A stretch of DNA of 64,000 nt from Mimachlamys varia (lineage: Eukaryota > Mollusca > Bivalvia > Pectinida > Pectinidae), in contig OX392529.1 in assembly GCA_947623455.1 (NCBI GenBank), forward strand, positions 3,720,001 through 3,784,000, read 5' to 3'. Position 1 is the first letter of the stretch. Each line of letters begins with the position of its first letter. Positions 12,522 to 24,900 of the stretch are shown here, piece after piece. Under the pieces are notes generated by a model that was not told where the DNA came from, did not search any database, and worked only from the letters and a program-made list of their open reading frames with translations. The position numbers were made by a program, and so were the translations under genes.

Positions 12522-12934
12522 TAGAGCTGGGTACCACAAAATCAAAAGTACCACGGTATTTAGGCAAATACTGCGGTATGTACCACGGTATACCACCTTG
12601 ATTGTATACGTATGAATCAGCTAGCTGAAGGTCTCTGGCTGTTTTTGTTCTGAAGCAAATCAACAAGTGGCCTGTCATAAGTTTCTCTTTGTGTTATCCT
12701 CTAAAATTGTTTGAGTTAAGCTATGTCAGTCCTAGTTGATCAGCAAACTTATAGGAAATCATAATTAAACCATATTGGAATTCCAATTGATCTATGTACA
12801 CTTGTAACAATTAGTTCATTGATAAGCTTAAGTTAAATGAAAGTCCCGCAAAAAAACGGTACAGGACTAATGTACCACGGTACGTACCATGACAACTTTA
12901 TACCACGGTATACCGGTAAAACCGCCCAGCCCTA
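12522..12934. mobile_element. hAT-like non-autonomous element (MITE), 413 bp, with 8-bp target duplication
   Basis: Left end TAGAGCTGGG and right end CCCAGCCCTA form terminal inverted repeats matching at 9 of 10 positions. The element is flanked on both sides by CCAGCTAT (12514-12521 and 12935-12942), a perfect 8-bp direct repeat as expected for hAT insertions. Interior subterminal regions share TACCACGGTA motifs at both ends. No transposase is encoded. Confidence 0.8.
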
Positions 12935-13803
12935 CCAGCTATGATCCAAGACTTAGTAGGCTGCATTCACATAACCTCAATTTACTGTAAACCGTAAACC
13001 GTTTGGATATACATTGTAGACCGAACTAAGGGCAGAAATAAAAACCCTTTGCTATATATGGAAGATAAATGAAAACATATCAAGAACAAAATGCCCTTTT
13101 TTCATGCATTTACTAAAGTAAATAACATATTTTAATATTGGTATTGGCAAACTGTCTAAGTAAGAAATAACGCAAATAAGCAATAGTCAGCAATAGTTTC
13201 GGACAGGCAAGTTGAATTGGGACCCCTCAAACTATATATACCTATGTGCCGGCTTTCCCAGAGGCCAGCCTTGGTCCAAATCTGTACCTGGTGTTTTCTC
13301 TTAGGTTCAACTGTTTCAACCATTTTAACTGTGCATGGTGCTTATGCAAAAGTAGTAAAGCGGATGTTTAATATCAACAACTCAAACACAGTCAGAATGT
13401 GCCCCCAGTCAGACACTCTACTAATATAGAAAATCCCTCTAGTTCGACACTGGAAGATGAACATGATTCCTTGTTCAATTAAAATCATGCAGCACTTAAA
13501 AGTAACTACGTGTATTTTTTTCTGTTTGTTTTGAACTAGCAGGAGCCCTAAGGTATTGAATATTTAACCATTATGACAAAAAAAAAATTACCCTAACTTT
13601 TTCCATGTTGCCCCCCACATAAGTGAAGTTCTTATTTGCCTCAAACAGACATAAGAAATTGCCTCTAAAATGTCAATAACTCTGAAAGCTGTAATGCCCA
13701 TAAATAACGAGATAAAGCTGTTGACAATGATTATGTATGACACCTTGATGAGTGTGTTCTGACCCAAAAATGTGTAGCAAAACTGGACTAGGTCGCTCAT
13801 CAG
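12935..13803. other. Unique sequence, no gene recognised
   Basis: Single-copy DNA between the hAT-like element and the SINE. Short open frames at 13217-13429 (plus) and 13588-13800 (minus) carry no recognisable domain. Confidence 0.4.
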
Positions 13804-13915
13804 CGACCAGGTAGCTCAGTGGTAGAGTGTTCGTCTAGAGTTTGGAAGGTCCCAGGTTCGAACCACGGTCTGGCCACTACATTACCTCTTTCTCCTGTTA
13901 CAAATTCATGGAAAT
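13804..13915 (+). mobile_element. tRNA-derived SINE (family A)
   Basis: A tRNA-like head with A box GTAGCTCAGTGGTAGAG and B box GGTTCGAACC (13856-13865). The ends can pair as an acceptor stem (GACCAG with CTGGCC), and an unrelated TTTCTCCTGTTAC tail follows. The decayed relative at 46905 shares head and tail, favouring a SINE over a functional tRNA. The anticodon arm does not pair well. Confidence 0.7.
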
Positions 13916-14183
13916 TACAGGAATCTCCCTACATTGACAAGAACTTAACAAGTACTGGTAGTTTTAAAATCTGTTTGAGAGTCTGACTCTCAGGCGAAAT
14001 GCTAGGAGGGCAATATGAATGGGGTGTTGTTGATTATTGTCGAAATGGTTTTGGTGGTATGATTGAAAACTGAGCCATCTTTCGAGCAATTCTTGATACA
14101 TGAGAACTGGTGAAACTTTATATACCCCTATACTCAATAACTACACATGTAAGCTTACAATCACTTGTTAAATAAATTTATTA

Positions 14184-14960
<777 letters not shown>

Positions 14961-15456
14961 AAATTTGTATATTTTCTACCGGATACATAAAAAAGGTAAT
15001 TGAAATTATGATCTTAATGAAATTGACATGCAATGATCCGAATGCACCTGTGTGCCATGAATTTGCAGGAGACACATGAACAGATATATACTGGTAGCTA
15101 TAGCTACAGTACTATATTTTAGCTAGCTTAGGACGTATATAATAGAATATGCAGATGTACTGGACCTGAATATAGAATATCCAGTACCTGTGGACACATC
15201 TCCACTTAGAATGACATAATGCAGATTTAATTTTTTTAATAAAATATACTGTTTTTTCAATGTTTGTGAAATTAAATTCCAAAGAAAGAAAAAACAAAAA
15301 GATCAAGGAATACTTTGTAATTTATATATAATATTAGAGAGTTAGTCAGAGTTTACTCAGGCTCAGACACAACACTTAGACGTTTTGACAGCTACAACTG
15401 TAGATGTGTAAAAAATGTGCATTGATTATAGGTTGCTTTACAGGCATGAGCTGTAC

Positions 15457-15575
15457 AGTAGGGAATTTCCTTTTAGCTCAGTTGGTAGAGCATCGGGCTG
15501 GAGAGCCAAGGGTCACGGGTTCGAGCCCCAGCGACGGCACTAACTTGATTACTTTTCTTCGTCCTATTACCTGGT
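15457..15575 (+). mobile_element. tRNA-derived SINE (family B)
   Basis: Head with A box TTAGCTCAGTTGGTAGAGC and B box GGGTTCGAGCCCC, followed by CAGCGACGGCAC and a T-rich tail (TTACTTTTCTTCGTCC). A decayed relative sits at 47602. It lies about 240 bp before coding exon 1 of the plus-strand gene, in the same orientation. A true tRNA is less likely because the tail and preceding GTAGGGAATTT are shared with the other copy. Confidence 0.7.
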
Positions 15576-15815
15576 CCTTTGTGTGGCCAGAACGCTAACG
15601 TTTACATGCGAATTTAACTTTTCGACACTACTTAATTGGTATCTGAGAGTTATGAGCAGAATCCACAATGAAACAATACATATTTTAGATATTGAGAAAT
15701 GGATTATTTATTAAGATATATCTTCCATCACAAGGTCCATTTGTAATGGCAACTCTTTACTTACAATAGTTTAATAGAAATTGTCTTAATGGTTTTTTTT
15801 CCTGTTACAGTTTTG

Positions 15816-15908
15816 ATGAAGTTTTACATTCACTCAAAAGACCATGGGTTTACCATGGTGGTTAGATGTGAGGAGGACTACCATGGAACAGTAAAGGACA
15901 TCTCTGAG
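15816..15908 (+). CDS. TPR-SGNH gene, coding exon 1
   Basis: 31 codons from ATG; acceptor CTGTTACAG ends at 15810, donor GAG|GTAACG. Contains two CCATGG sites. Ends in phase 0 with ...VKDISE, continuing into MFIKELKKKL of exon 2. Confidence 0.75.
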
Positions 15909-18900
15909 GTAACGCAGCTGTAACAGCATTGTATAAAGGCTATTGTTATCAAACAATAGTGGAGGTAAATGCCATGGTAATTTTGATGGTAATGATAATA
16001 CAGGTCTTTTCCATGGTAATGATAATGGAGGTCATTTCCATGCTTGTAATGATAATGGAGGTCATTTCCATAGTAATGATAATGGAGTTCATTTCCAAAG
16101 TAATGATAGTGGAAGTCATGCCATGGCAATTAAAATGGAAGTCACTGATCTAGTCCCATCTTGTGAGTCACCCTCCCTACTGATCTAGTCCCATGTTGGG
16201 AGTCACCCGCCTTACTGATCTAGTCCCATGTTGGGAGTCACCCTCCCTACTGATCTAGTCCAATCTTGTGGGTCACCCTCCCTACTGATCTAGTCCCATG
16301 TTGGGAGTCACCCACCCAACTGATCTAGTCCCATCTTGTGAGTCACCCTCCCTACTGATCTAGTCCCATCTTGTGTGTCACCCTCCCTACTGATCTAGTC
16401 CCATGTTGTGAGTCACCCTCCCTACTGATCTAGTCCCATGTTTTGTGTCACCCACCCTACTGATCTAGTCCCATCTTGTGAGTCACCCACCCTACTGATC
16501 TAGTCCCATCTTGTGAGTCATCCTCCCTACTGATCTAGTCCCATCTTGTGAGTCCCCCTCCCTACTGATCTAGTCCCATCTTGTGAGTCCCCCTCCCTAC
16601 TGATCTAGTCCCATCTTGTGAGTCATCCTCCCTACTGATCTAGTCCCATGTTGGGAGTCACCCTCCCTACTGATCTAGCCCAATCTTGTGGGTCCCCCTC
16701 CCTACTGATCTAGTCCCATGTTGGGAGTCCCCCTCCCTACTGATCTAGTCCCATCTTGTGAGTCATCCTCCCTACTGATCTAGTCCCATCTTGGGAGTCA
16801 CCCTCCCTACTGATCTAGTCCCATCTTGTGTGTCACCCTCCCTAATGATCTAGTCCTATCTTGTGAGTCCCCCCTCCCTACTGATCTAGTCCCATCTTGT
16901 GAGTCATCCTCCCTACTGATCTAGTCCCATGTTGGGAGTCACCCTCCCTACTGATCTAGTCCCATGTTGGGAGTCACCCTCCCTACTGATCTAGTCCAAT
17001 CTTGTGGGTCACCCTCCCTACTGATCTAGTCCCATGTTGGGAGTCACCCACCCTACTGATCTAGTCCCATCTTGTGAGTCACCCTCCCTACTGATCTAGT
17101 CCCATCTTGTGTGTCACCCTCCCTACTGATCTAGTCCCATGTTGTGAGTCACCCTCCCTACTGATCTAGTCCCATCTTGTGAGTCACCTACCCTACTGAT
17201 CTAGTCCCATCTTGTGAGTCATCCTCCCTACTGATCTAGTCCCATCTTGTGAGTCATCCTCCCTTCTGATCTAGTCCCATGTTGTGTGTCACCCTCCCTA
17301 CTGATCTAGTCCCATGTTGGGAGTCACCCTCCCTACTGATCTAGTCCCATCTTGTGAGTCATCCTCCCTACTGATGTAGTCCCATGTTGGGAGTTACCCT
17401 TCCTACTGATCTAGTCCCATCTTGTGGGTCACCCTCCCTACTGATCTAGTCCCATGTTGGGAGTCACCCTCCCTACTGATCTAGTCCCATCTTGTGAGTC
17501 ACCCTCCCTACTGATCTAGTCCCATCTTGTGAGTCATCCTCCCTACTGATCTAGTCCCATGTTGGGAGTCATTCTCCCTACTGATCTAGTCCCATCTTGT
17601 GAGTCACCCTCCCTACTGATCTAGTCCCATCTTGTGAATCACCCTCCCTACTGATCTAGTCCCATGTTATGTGTCACCCTCCCTACTGATCTAGTCCCAT
17701 GTTGGGAGTCACCCTCCCTACTGATCTAGTCCCATCTTGTGGGTCACCCTCCCTACTGATCTAGTCCCATCTTGTGTGTCACCCTCCCTACTGATCTAGT
17801 CCCATCTTGTGAGTCACCCTCCCTACTGATCTAGTCCCATCTTGTAAGTCACCCTCCCTACTGATCTAGTCCCATGTTGGGAGTCACCCTCCCTACTGAT
17901 CTAGTCCAATCTTGTGGGTCACCCTCCCTACTGATCTAGTCCCATGTTGGGAGTCACCCATCCTACTGATCTAGTCCCATCTTGTGAGTCACCCTCCCTA
18001 CTGATCTAGTCCCATCTTGTGTGTCACCCTCCCTACTGATCTAGTCCCATCTTGTGAGTCACCCTCCCTACTGATCTAGTCCCATGTTGTGTGTCACCCA
18101 CCCTACTGATCTAGTCCCATCTTGTGAGTCACCCTCCCTACTGATCTAGTCCCATCTTGTGAGTCATCCTCCCTACTGATCTAGTCCCATCTTGTGAGTT
18201 ATCCTCCCTTCTGATCTAGTCCCATGTTGTGTGTCATCCTCCCTTCTGATCTAGTCCCATGTTGTGTGTCACCCTCCCTACTGATCTAGTCCTACTTGTG
18301 AGTCATCCTCCCTACTGATCTAGTCCCATGTTGGGAGTTACTCTTCCTACTGATCTAGTCCCATCTTGTGGGTCACCCTCCCTACTGATCTAGTCCCATG
18401 TTGGGAGTCACCCTCCCTACTGATCTAGTCCCATCTTGTGAGTCACCCTCCCTACTGATCTAGTCCCATGTTGTGTGTCACCCTCCCTACTGATCTAGTC
18501 CCATCTTGTGAGTCATCCTCCCTACTGATCTAGTCCCATGTTGGGAGTTACTCTTCCTACTGATCTAGTCCAATCTTGTGGGTCACCCTCCCTACTGATC
18601 TAGTCCCATGTTGGGAGTCACCCTCCCTACTGATCTAGTCCAATCTTGTGGGTCACCCTCCCTACTGATCTAGTCCCATCTTGTGTGTCACCCTCCCTAC
18701 TGATCTAGTCCCATCTTGTGGGTCACCCTCCCTACTGATCTAGTCCCATCTTGTGGGTCACCCTCCCTACTGATCTAGTCCCATGTTGGGAGTCACCCAC
18801 CCTACTGATCTAGTCCCATCTTGTGAGTCACCCTCCCTACTGATCTAGTCCCATCTTGTGTGTCACCCTCCCTACTGATCTAGTCCCATCTTGTGGGTCA

Positions 18901-21900
18901 CCCTCCCTACTGATCTAGTCCCATCTTGTGTGTCACCCTCCCTACTGATCTAGTCCCATCTTGTGAGTCACCCTCCCTACTGATCTAGTCCCATCTTGTG
19001 AGTCATCCTCCCTACTGATCTAGTCCCATCTTGTGAGTCACCCTCCCTACTGATCTAGTCCCATCTTGTAAGTCATCCTCCCTACTGATCTAGTCCCATC
19101 TTGAAAGTCATCCTCCCTACTGATCTAGTCCCATCTTGTGAGTCACCTTCCCTACTGATCTAGTCCCATCTTGTGTGTCACCCTCCCTACTGATCTAGTC
19201 CCATCTTGTGTGTCACCCTCCCTACTGATCTAGTCCCATGTTGGGAGTCACCCTCCCTACTGATCTAGTCCCATCTTGTGGGTCACCCTCCCTACTGATC
19301 TAGTCCCATGTTGTGTGTCACCCTCCCTACTGATCTAGTCCCATCTTGTGGGTCATCCTCCCTACTGATCTAGTCCCATCTTGTAAGTCACCCTCCCTAC
19401 TGATCTAGTCCCATCTTGTAAGTCATCCTCCCTACTGATCTAGTCCCGTCTTGTAAGTCACCCTCCCTACTGATCTAGTCCCATCTTGTAAGTCACCCTC
19501 CCTACTGATCTAGTCCCATCTTGTAAGTCACCCTCCCTACTGATTTAGTCCCATCTTGTGAGTCACCCTCCCTACTGATCTAGTCCCATCTTGTGTGTCA
19601 CCCTCCCTACTGATCTAGTCCCATCTTGTGAGTCACCCTCCCTACTGATCTAGTCCCATCTTGTGAGTCACCTACCCTACTGATCTAGTCCCATCTTGTG
19701 AGTCATCCTCCCTACTGATCTAGTCCCATCTTGTGAGTCATCCTCCCTTCTGATCTAGTCCCATGTTGTGTGTCACCCTCCCTACTGATCTAGTCCCATG
19801 TTGGGAGTCACCCTCCCTACTGATCTAGTCCCATCTTGTGAGTCATCCTCCCTACTGATGTAGTCCCATGTTGGGAGTTACCCTTCCTACTGATCTAGTC
19901 CCATCTTGTGGGTCACCCTCCCTACTGATCTAGTCCCATGTTGGGAGTCACCCTCCCTACTGATCTAGTCCCATCTTGTGAGTCACCCTCCCTACTGATC
20001 TAGTCCCATCTTGTGAGTCATCCTCCCTACTGATCTAGTCCCATGTTGGGAGTCATTCTCCCTACTGATCTAGTCCCATCTTGTGAGTCACCCTCCCTAC
20101 TGATCTAGTCCCATCTTGTGAATCACCCTCCCTACTGATCTAGTCCCATGTTATGTGTCACCCTCCCTACTGATCTAGTCCCATGTTGGGAGTCACCCTC
20201 CCTACTGATCTAGTCCCATCTTGTGGGTCACCCTCCCTACTGATCTAGTCCCATCTTGTGTGTCACCCTCCCTACTGATCTAGTCCCATCTTGTGAGTCA
20301 CCCTCCCTACTGATCTAGTCCCATCTTGTGAGTCATCCTCCCTACTGATCTAGTCCCATGTTGGGAGTCACCCTCCCTACTGATCTAGTCCAATCTTGTG
20401 GGTCACCCTCCCTACTGATCTAGTCCCATGTTGGGAGTCACCCATCCTACTGATCTAGTCCCATCTTGTGAGTCACCCTCCCTACTGATCTAGTCCCATC
20501 TTGTGTGTCACCCTCCCTACTGATCTAGTCCCATCTTGTGAGTCACCCTCCCTACTGATCTAGTCCCATGTTGTGTGTCACCCACCCTACTGATCTAGTC
20601 CCATCTTGTGAGTCACCCACCCTACTGATCTAGTCCCATCTTGTGAGTCATCCTCCCTACTGATCTAGTCCCATCTTGTGAGTTATCCTCCCTTCTGATC
20701 TAGTCCCATGTTGTGTGTCATCCTCCCTTCTGATCTAGTCCCATGTTGTGTGTCACCCTCCCTACTGATCTAGTCCTACTTGTGAGTCATCCTCCCTACT
20801 GATCTAGTCCCATGTTGGGAGTTACTCTTCCTACTGATCTAGTCCCATCTTGTGGGTCACCCTCCCTACTGATCTAGTCCCATGTTGGGAGTCACCCTCC
20901 CTACTGATCTAGTCCCATCTTGTGAGTCACCCTCCCTACTGATCTAGTCCCATGTTGTGTGTCACCCTCCCTACTGATCTAGTCCCATCTTGTAAGTCAT
21001 CCTCCCTACTGATCTAGTCCCATGTTGGGAGTTACTCTTCCTACTGATCTAGTCCAATCTTGTGGGTCACCCTCCCTACTGATCTAGTCCCATGTTGGGA
21101 GTCACCCTCCCTACTGATCTAGTCCAATCTTGTGGGTCACCCTCCCTACTGATCTAGTCCCATGTTGGGAGTCACCCTCCCTACTGATCTAGTCCCATCT
21201 TGTGTGTCACCCTCCCTACTGATCTAGTCCCATCTTGTGTGTCACCCTCCCTACTGATCTAGTCCCATCTTGTGAGTCACCCTCCCTACTGATCTAGTCC
21301 CATCTTGTGAGTCACCCTCCCTACTGATCTAGTCCCATCTTGTGGGTCACCCTCCCTACTGATCTAGTCCCATCTTGTGGGTCACCCTCCCTACTGATCT
21401 AGTCCCATGTTGGGAGTCACCCACCCTACTGATCTAGTCCCATCTTGTGAGTCACCCTCCCTACTGATCTAGTCCCATCTTGTGTGTCACCCTCCCTACT
21501 GATCTAGTCCCATCTTGTGGGTCACCCTCCCTACTGATCTAGTCCCATCTTGTGTGTCACCCTCCCTACTGATCTAGTCCCATCTTGTGAGTCACCCTCC
21601 CTACTGATCTAGTCCCATCTTGTGAGTCATCCTCCCTACTGATCTAGTCCCATCTTGTAAGTCACCCTCCCTACTGATCTAGTCCCATCTTGTAAGTCAT
21701 CCTCCCTACTGATCTAGTCCCATCTTGAAAGTCATCCTCCCTACTGATCTAGTCCCATCTTGTGAGTCACCCTCCCTACTGATCTAGTCCCATCTTGTGT
21801 GTCACCCTCCCTACTGATCTAGTCCCATCTTGTGTGTCACCCTCCCTACTGATCTAGTCCCATGTTGGGAGTCACCCTCCCTACTGATCTAGTCCCATCT

Positions 21901-24900
21901 TGTGGGTCACCCTCCCTACTGATCTAGTCCCATGTTGTGTGTCACCCTCCCTACTGATCTAGTCCCATCTTGTAAGTCATCCTCCCTACTGATCTAGTCC
22001 AATCTTGTAAGTCACCCTCCCTACTGATCTAGTCCCATCTTGTAAGTCATCCTCCCTACTGATCTAGTCCCGTCTTGTAAGTCACCCTCCCTACTGATCT
22101 AGTCCCATCTTGTAAGTCACCCTCCCTACTGATCTAGTCCCATCTTGTAAGTCACCCTCCCTACTGATCTAGTCCCATCTTGTAAGTCATCCTCCCTACT
22201 GATCTAGTCCCATCTTGTAAGTCATCCTCCCTACTGATCTAGTCCCATCTTGTAAGTCACCCTCCCTACTGATCTAGTCCCATCTTGTAAGTCACCCTCC
22301 CTACTGATCTAGTCCCATCTTGTAAGTCACCCTCCCTACTGATCTAGTCCCATCTTGTAAGTCACCCTCCCTACTGATCTAGTCCCATCTTGTAAGTCAC
22401 CCTCCCTACTGATCTAGTCCCATCTTGTAAGTCACCCTCCCTACTGATCTAGTCCCATCTTGTAAGTCATCCTCCCTACTGATCTAGTCCCATCTTGTGA
22501 GTCACCCTCCCTACTGATCTAGTCCCATCTTGTGTGTCACCCTCCCTACTGATCTAGTCCCATCTTGTGTGTCACCCTCCCTACTGATCTAGTCCCATCT
22601 TGTAAGTCACCCTCCCTACTGATCTAGTCCCATCTTGTGAGTCCCCCTCCCTACTGATCTAGTCCCATGTTGAGACGGAGCCACCTGCCCTTAAGTACTG
22701 ATCTTTGATTGTGGATGGCTTTATTCCTTTCATGCTTTACTGCATTATACTGCTATATGATTTTTCAGATGTTTATTAAAGAATTAAAGAAGAAATTACC
22801 GACACTTTGCCCAGGCAATGATGTAGAAGTAAGGAGAAGGTGTGTATACAGTACAAGTTAGAGCCCCTAACTCCATTAGACATGCAGTAACTTATGTATA
22901 ACCAGAACAAGTTAGAACCCCTATCTCCATTAGCCATGCATTAACTTATGTATAACCAGAACAAGTTAGAGCCCCTATCTCCATTAGCCATGCATTAACT
23001 TATGTATAACCAGAACAAGTTAGAACCCCTATCTCCATTAGCCATGCAGTAACTTATGTATAACCAGAACAAGTTAGAACCCCTATCTCCATTAGCCATG
23101 CAGTAACTTATGTATAACCAGAACAAGTTAGAACCCCTATCTCTGTTAGCCATGCAGTAACTTATGTATAACCAGAACAAGTTAGAACCCCTATCTCTGT
23201 TAGCCATGCAGTAACTTATGTATAACCAGAACAAGTTAGAACCCCTATCTCCATTAGCCATGCAGTAACTTATGTATAACCAGAACAAGTTAGAACCCCT
23301 ATCTCTGTTAGCCATGCATTAACTTATGTATAACCAGAACAAGTTAGAGCCCCTATCTCCATTAGCCATGCAGTAACTTATGTATAACCAGAACAAGTTA
23401 GAACCCCTATCTCCATTAGTCATGCAGTAACTTATGTATAACCAGAACAAGTTAGAACCCCTATCTCTGTTAGCCATGCAGTAAATTATGTATAACCAGA
23501 ACAAGTTAGAACCCCTATCTCCATTAGCCATGCAGTAACTTATGTATAACCAGAACAAGTTAGAACCCCTATCTCTGTTAGCCATGCAGTAACTTATGTA
23601 TAACCAGAACAAGTTAGAGCCCCTATCTCCGTTAGCCATGTGTTACCTCAGGGCCTTTTCTAGGTAATTTAGGAAAAGGCCACCCGAGTGATATTGGAAA
23701 AAAATCATAGTTATATCAACAAAAAAATTCCTCGAAGGAATATAATCTATTTATATATTATATTTATGATATCAAACTGCAAGAAATACATTGTTTTTGT
23801 CTTTATTGCTTGCATTGTACATGTTTTCATATAACGTTCAGAAACATTGAGGAAATTACACTCTGGAATTTAGCCTAGTTAACTGATTGGGAAAATAAAA
23901 CTGAAATTGGGAAAATTGAAGCTAAAATCTCATTGGGAATGGGGCCTTATATCAGCCCCTGAGAGATGCCAGAAAAACCCTGTACCTTATGTATACCAGA
24001 ACAAGTTAGAGCCCCTAACTCCATTAGCCATGCAGTAACTTATGTATAACCAGAACAAGTTAGAGCCCCTATCTCCATTAGCCATGCAGTAACTTATGTA
24101 TAACCAGAACAAGTTAGAGCCCCATATCTCCATTAGCCATGCAGTAACTTATGTATAACCAGAACAAGTTAGAACCCCTATCTCCATTAGCCATGCAGTA
24201 ACTTATGTATAACCAGAACAAGTTAGAACCCCTATCTCCATTAGCCATGCAGTAACTTATGTATAACCAGAACAAGTTAGAACCCCTATCTCCATTAGCC
24301 ATGCAGTAACTTATGTATAACCAGAACAAGTTAGAGCCCCATATCTCCATTAGCCATGCAGTAACTTATGTATAACCAGAACAAGTTAGAGCCCCTATCT
24401 CCATTAGCCATGCAGTAACTTATGTATAACCAGAACAAGTTAGAGCCCCTATCTCCATTAGCCATGCAGTAACTTATGTATAACCAGAACAAGTTAGAGC
24501 CCCTATCTCCATTAGCCATGCAGTAACTTATGTATAACCAGAACAAGTTAGAACCCCTATCTCCATTAGCCATGCAGTAACTTATGTATAACCAGAACAA
24601 GTTAGAGCCCCTATCTCCATTAGCCATGCAGTAACTTATGTATAACCAGAACAAGTTAGAGCCCCTATCTCCATTAGCCATGCAGTAACTTATGTATAAC
24701 CAGAACAAGTTAGAACCCCTATCTCCATTAGCCATGTAGTAACTTATGTATAACCAGAACAAGTTAGAACCCCTATCTCCGTTAGCCATGTGTTACCTCA
24801 GGGCCTTTTCTAGGTAATTTAGGAAAAGGCCACCCGAGTGATATTGGAAAAAAATCATAGTTATATCAACAACAAAATTCCTCGAATGAATATAATCTGT

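Noticed and set aside
13804..13878. Functional tRNA gene
   Set aside because: The A and B boxes are good, but the anticodon arm does not pair well, and head plus tail recur in the decayed copy at 46905, which indicates a SINE.
1..14000. Further exons of the FAM102-family gene on the minus strand
   Set aside because: I looked for the conserved C2-domain continuation after the first exon and found nothing convincing by eye. A translated search would be decisive.
16147..22674. CRISPR-like array (35-bp repeats)
   Set aside because: The monomers are contiguous with no unique spacers, and the array sits in an intron of an animal gene.
22829..22834. GTAAGG as the exon 2 donor
   Set aside because: It is a better-looking donor, but its use would place TAA at the start of exon 3. 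The GTGTGT donor at 22840 keeps the frame.
24331..24789. 152-codon minus-strand repeat frame (18-residue unit)
   Set aside because: Produced by the 54-bp period of the intron 2 array. It breaks wherever a monomer has one extra base, with no sign of frame conservation.
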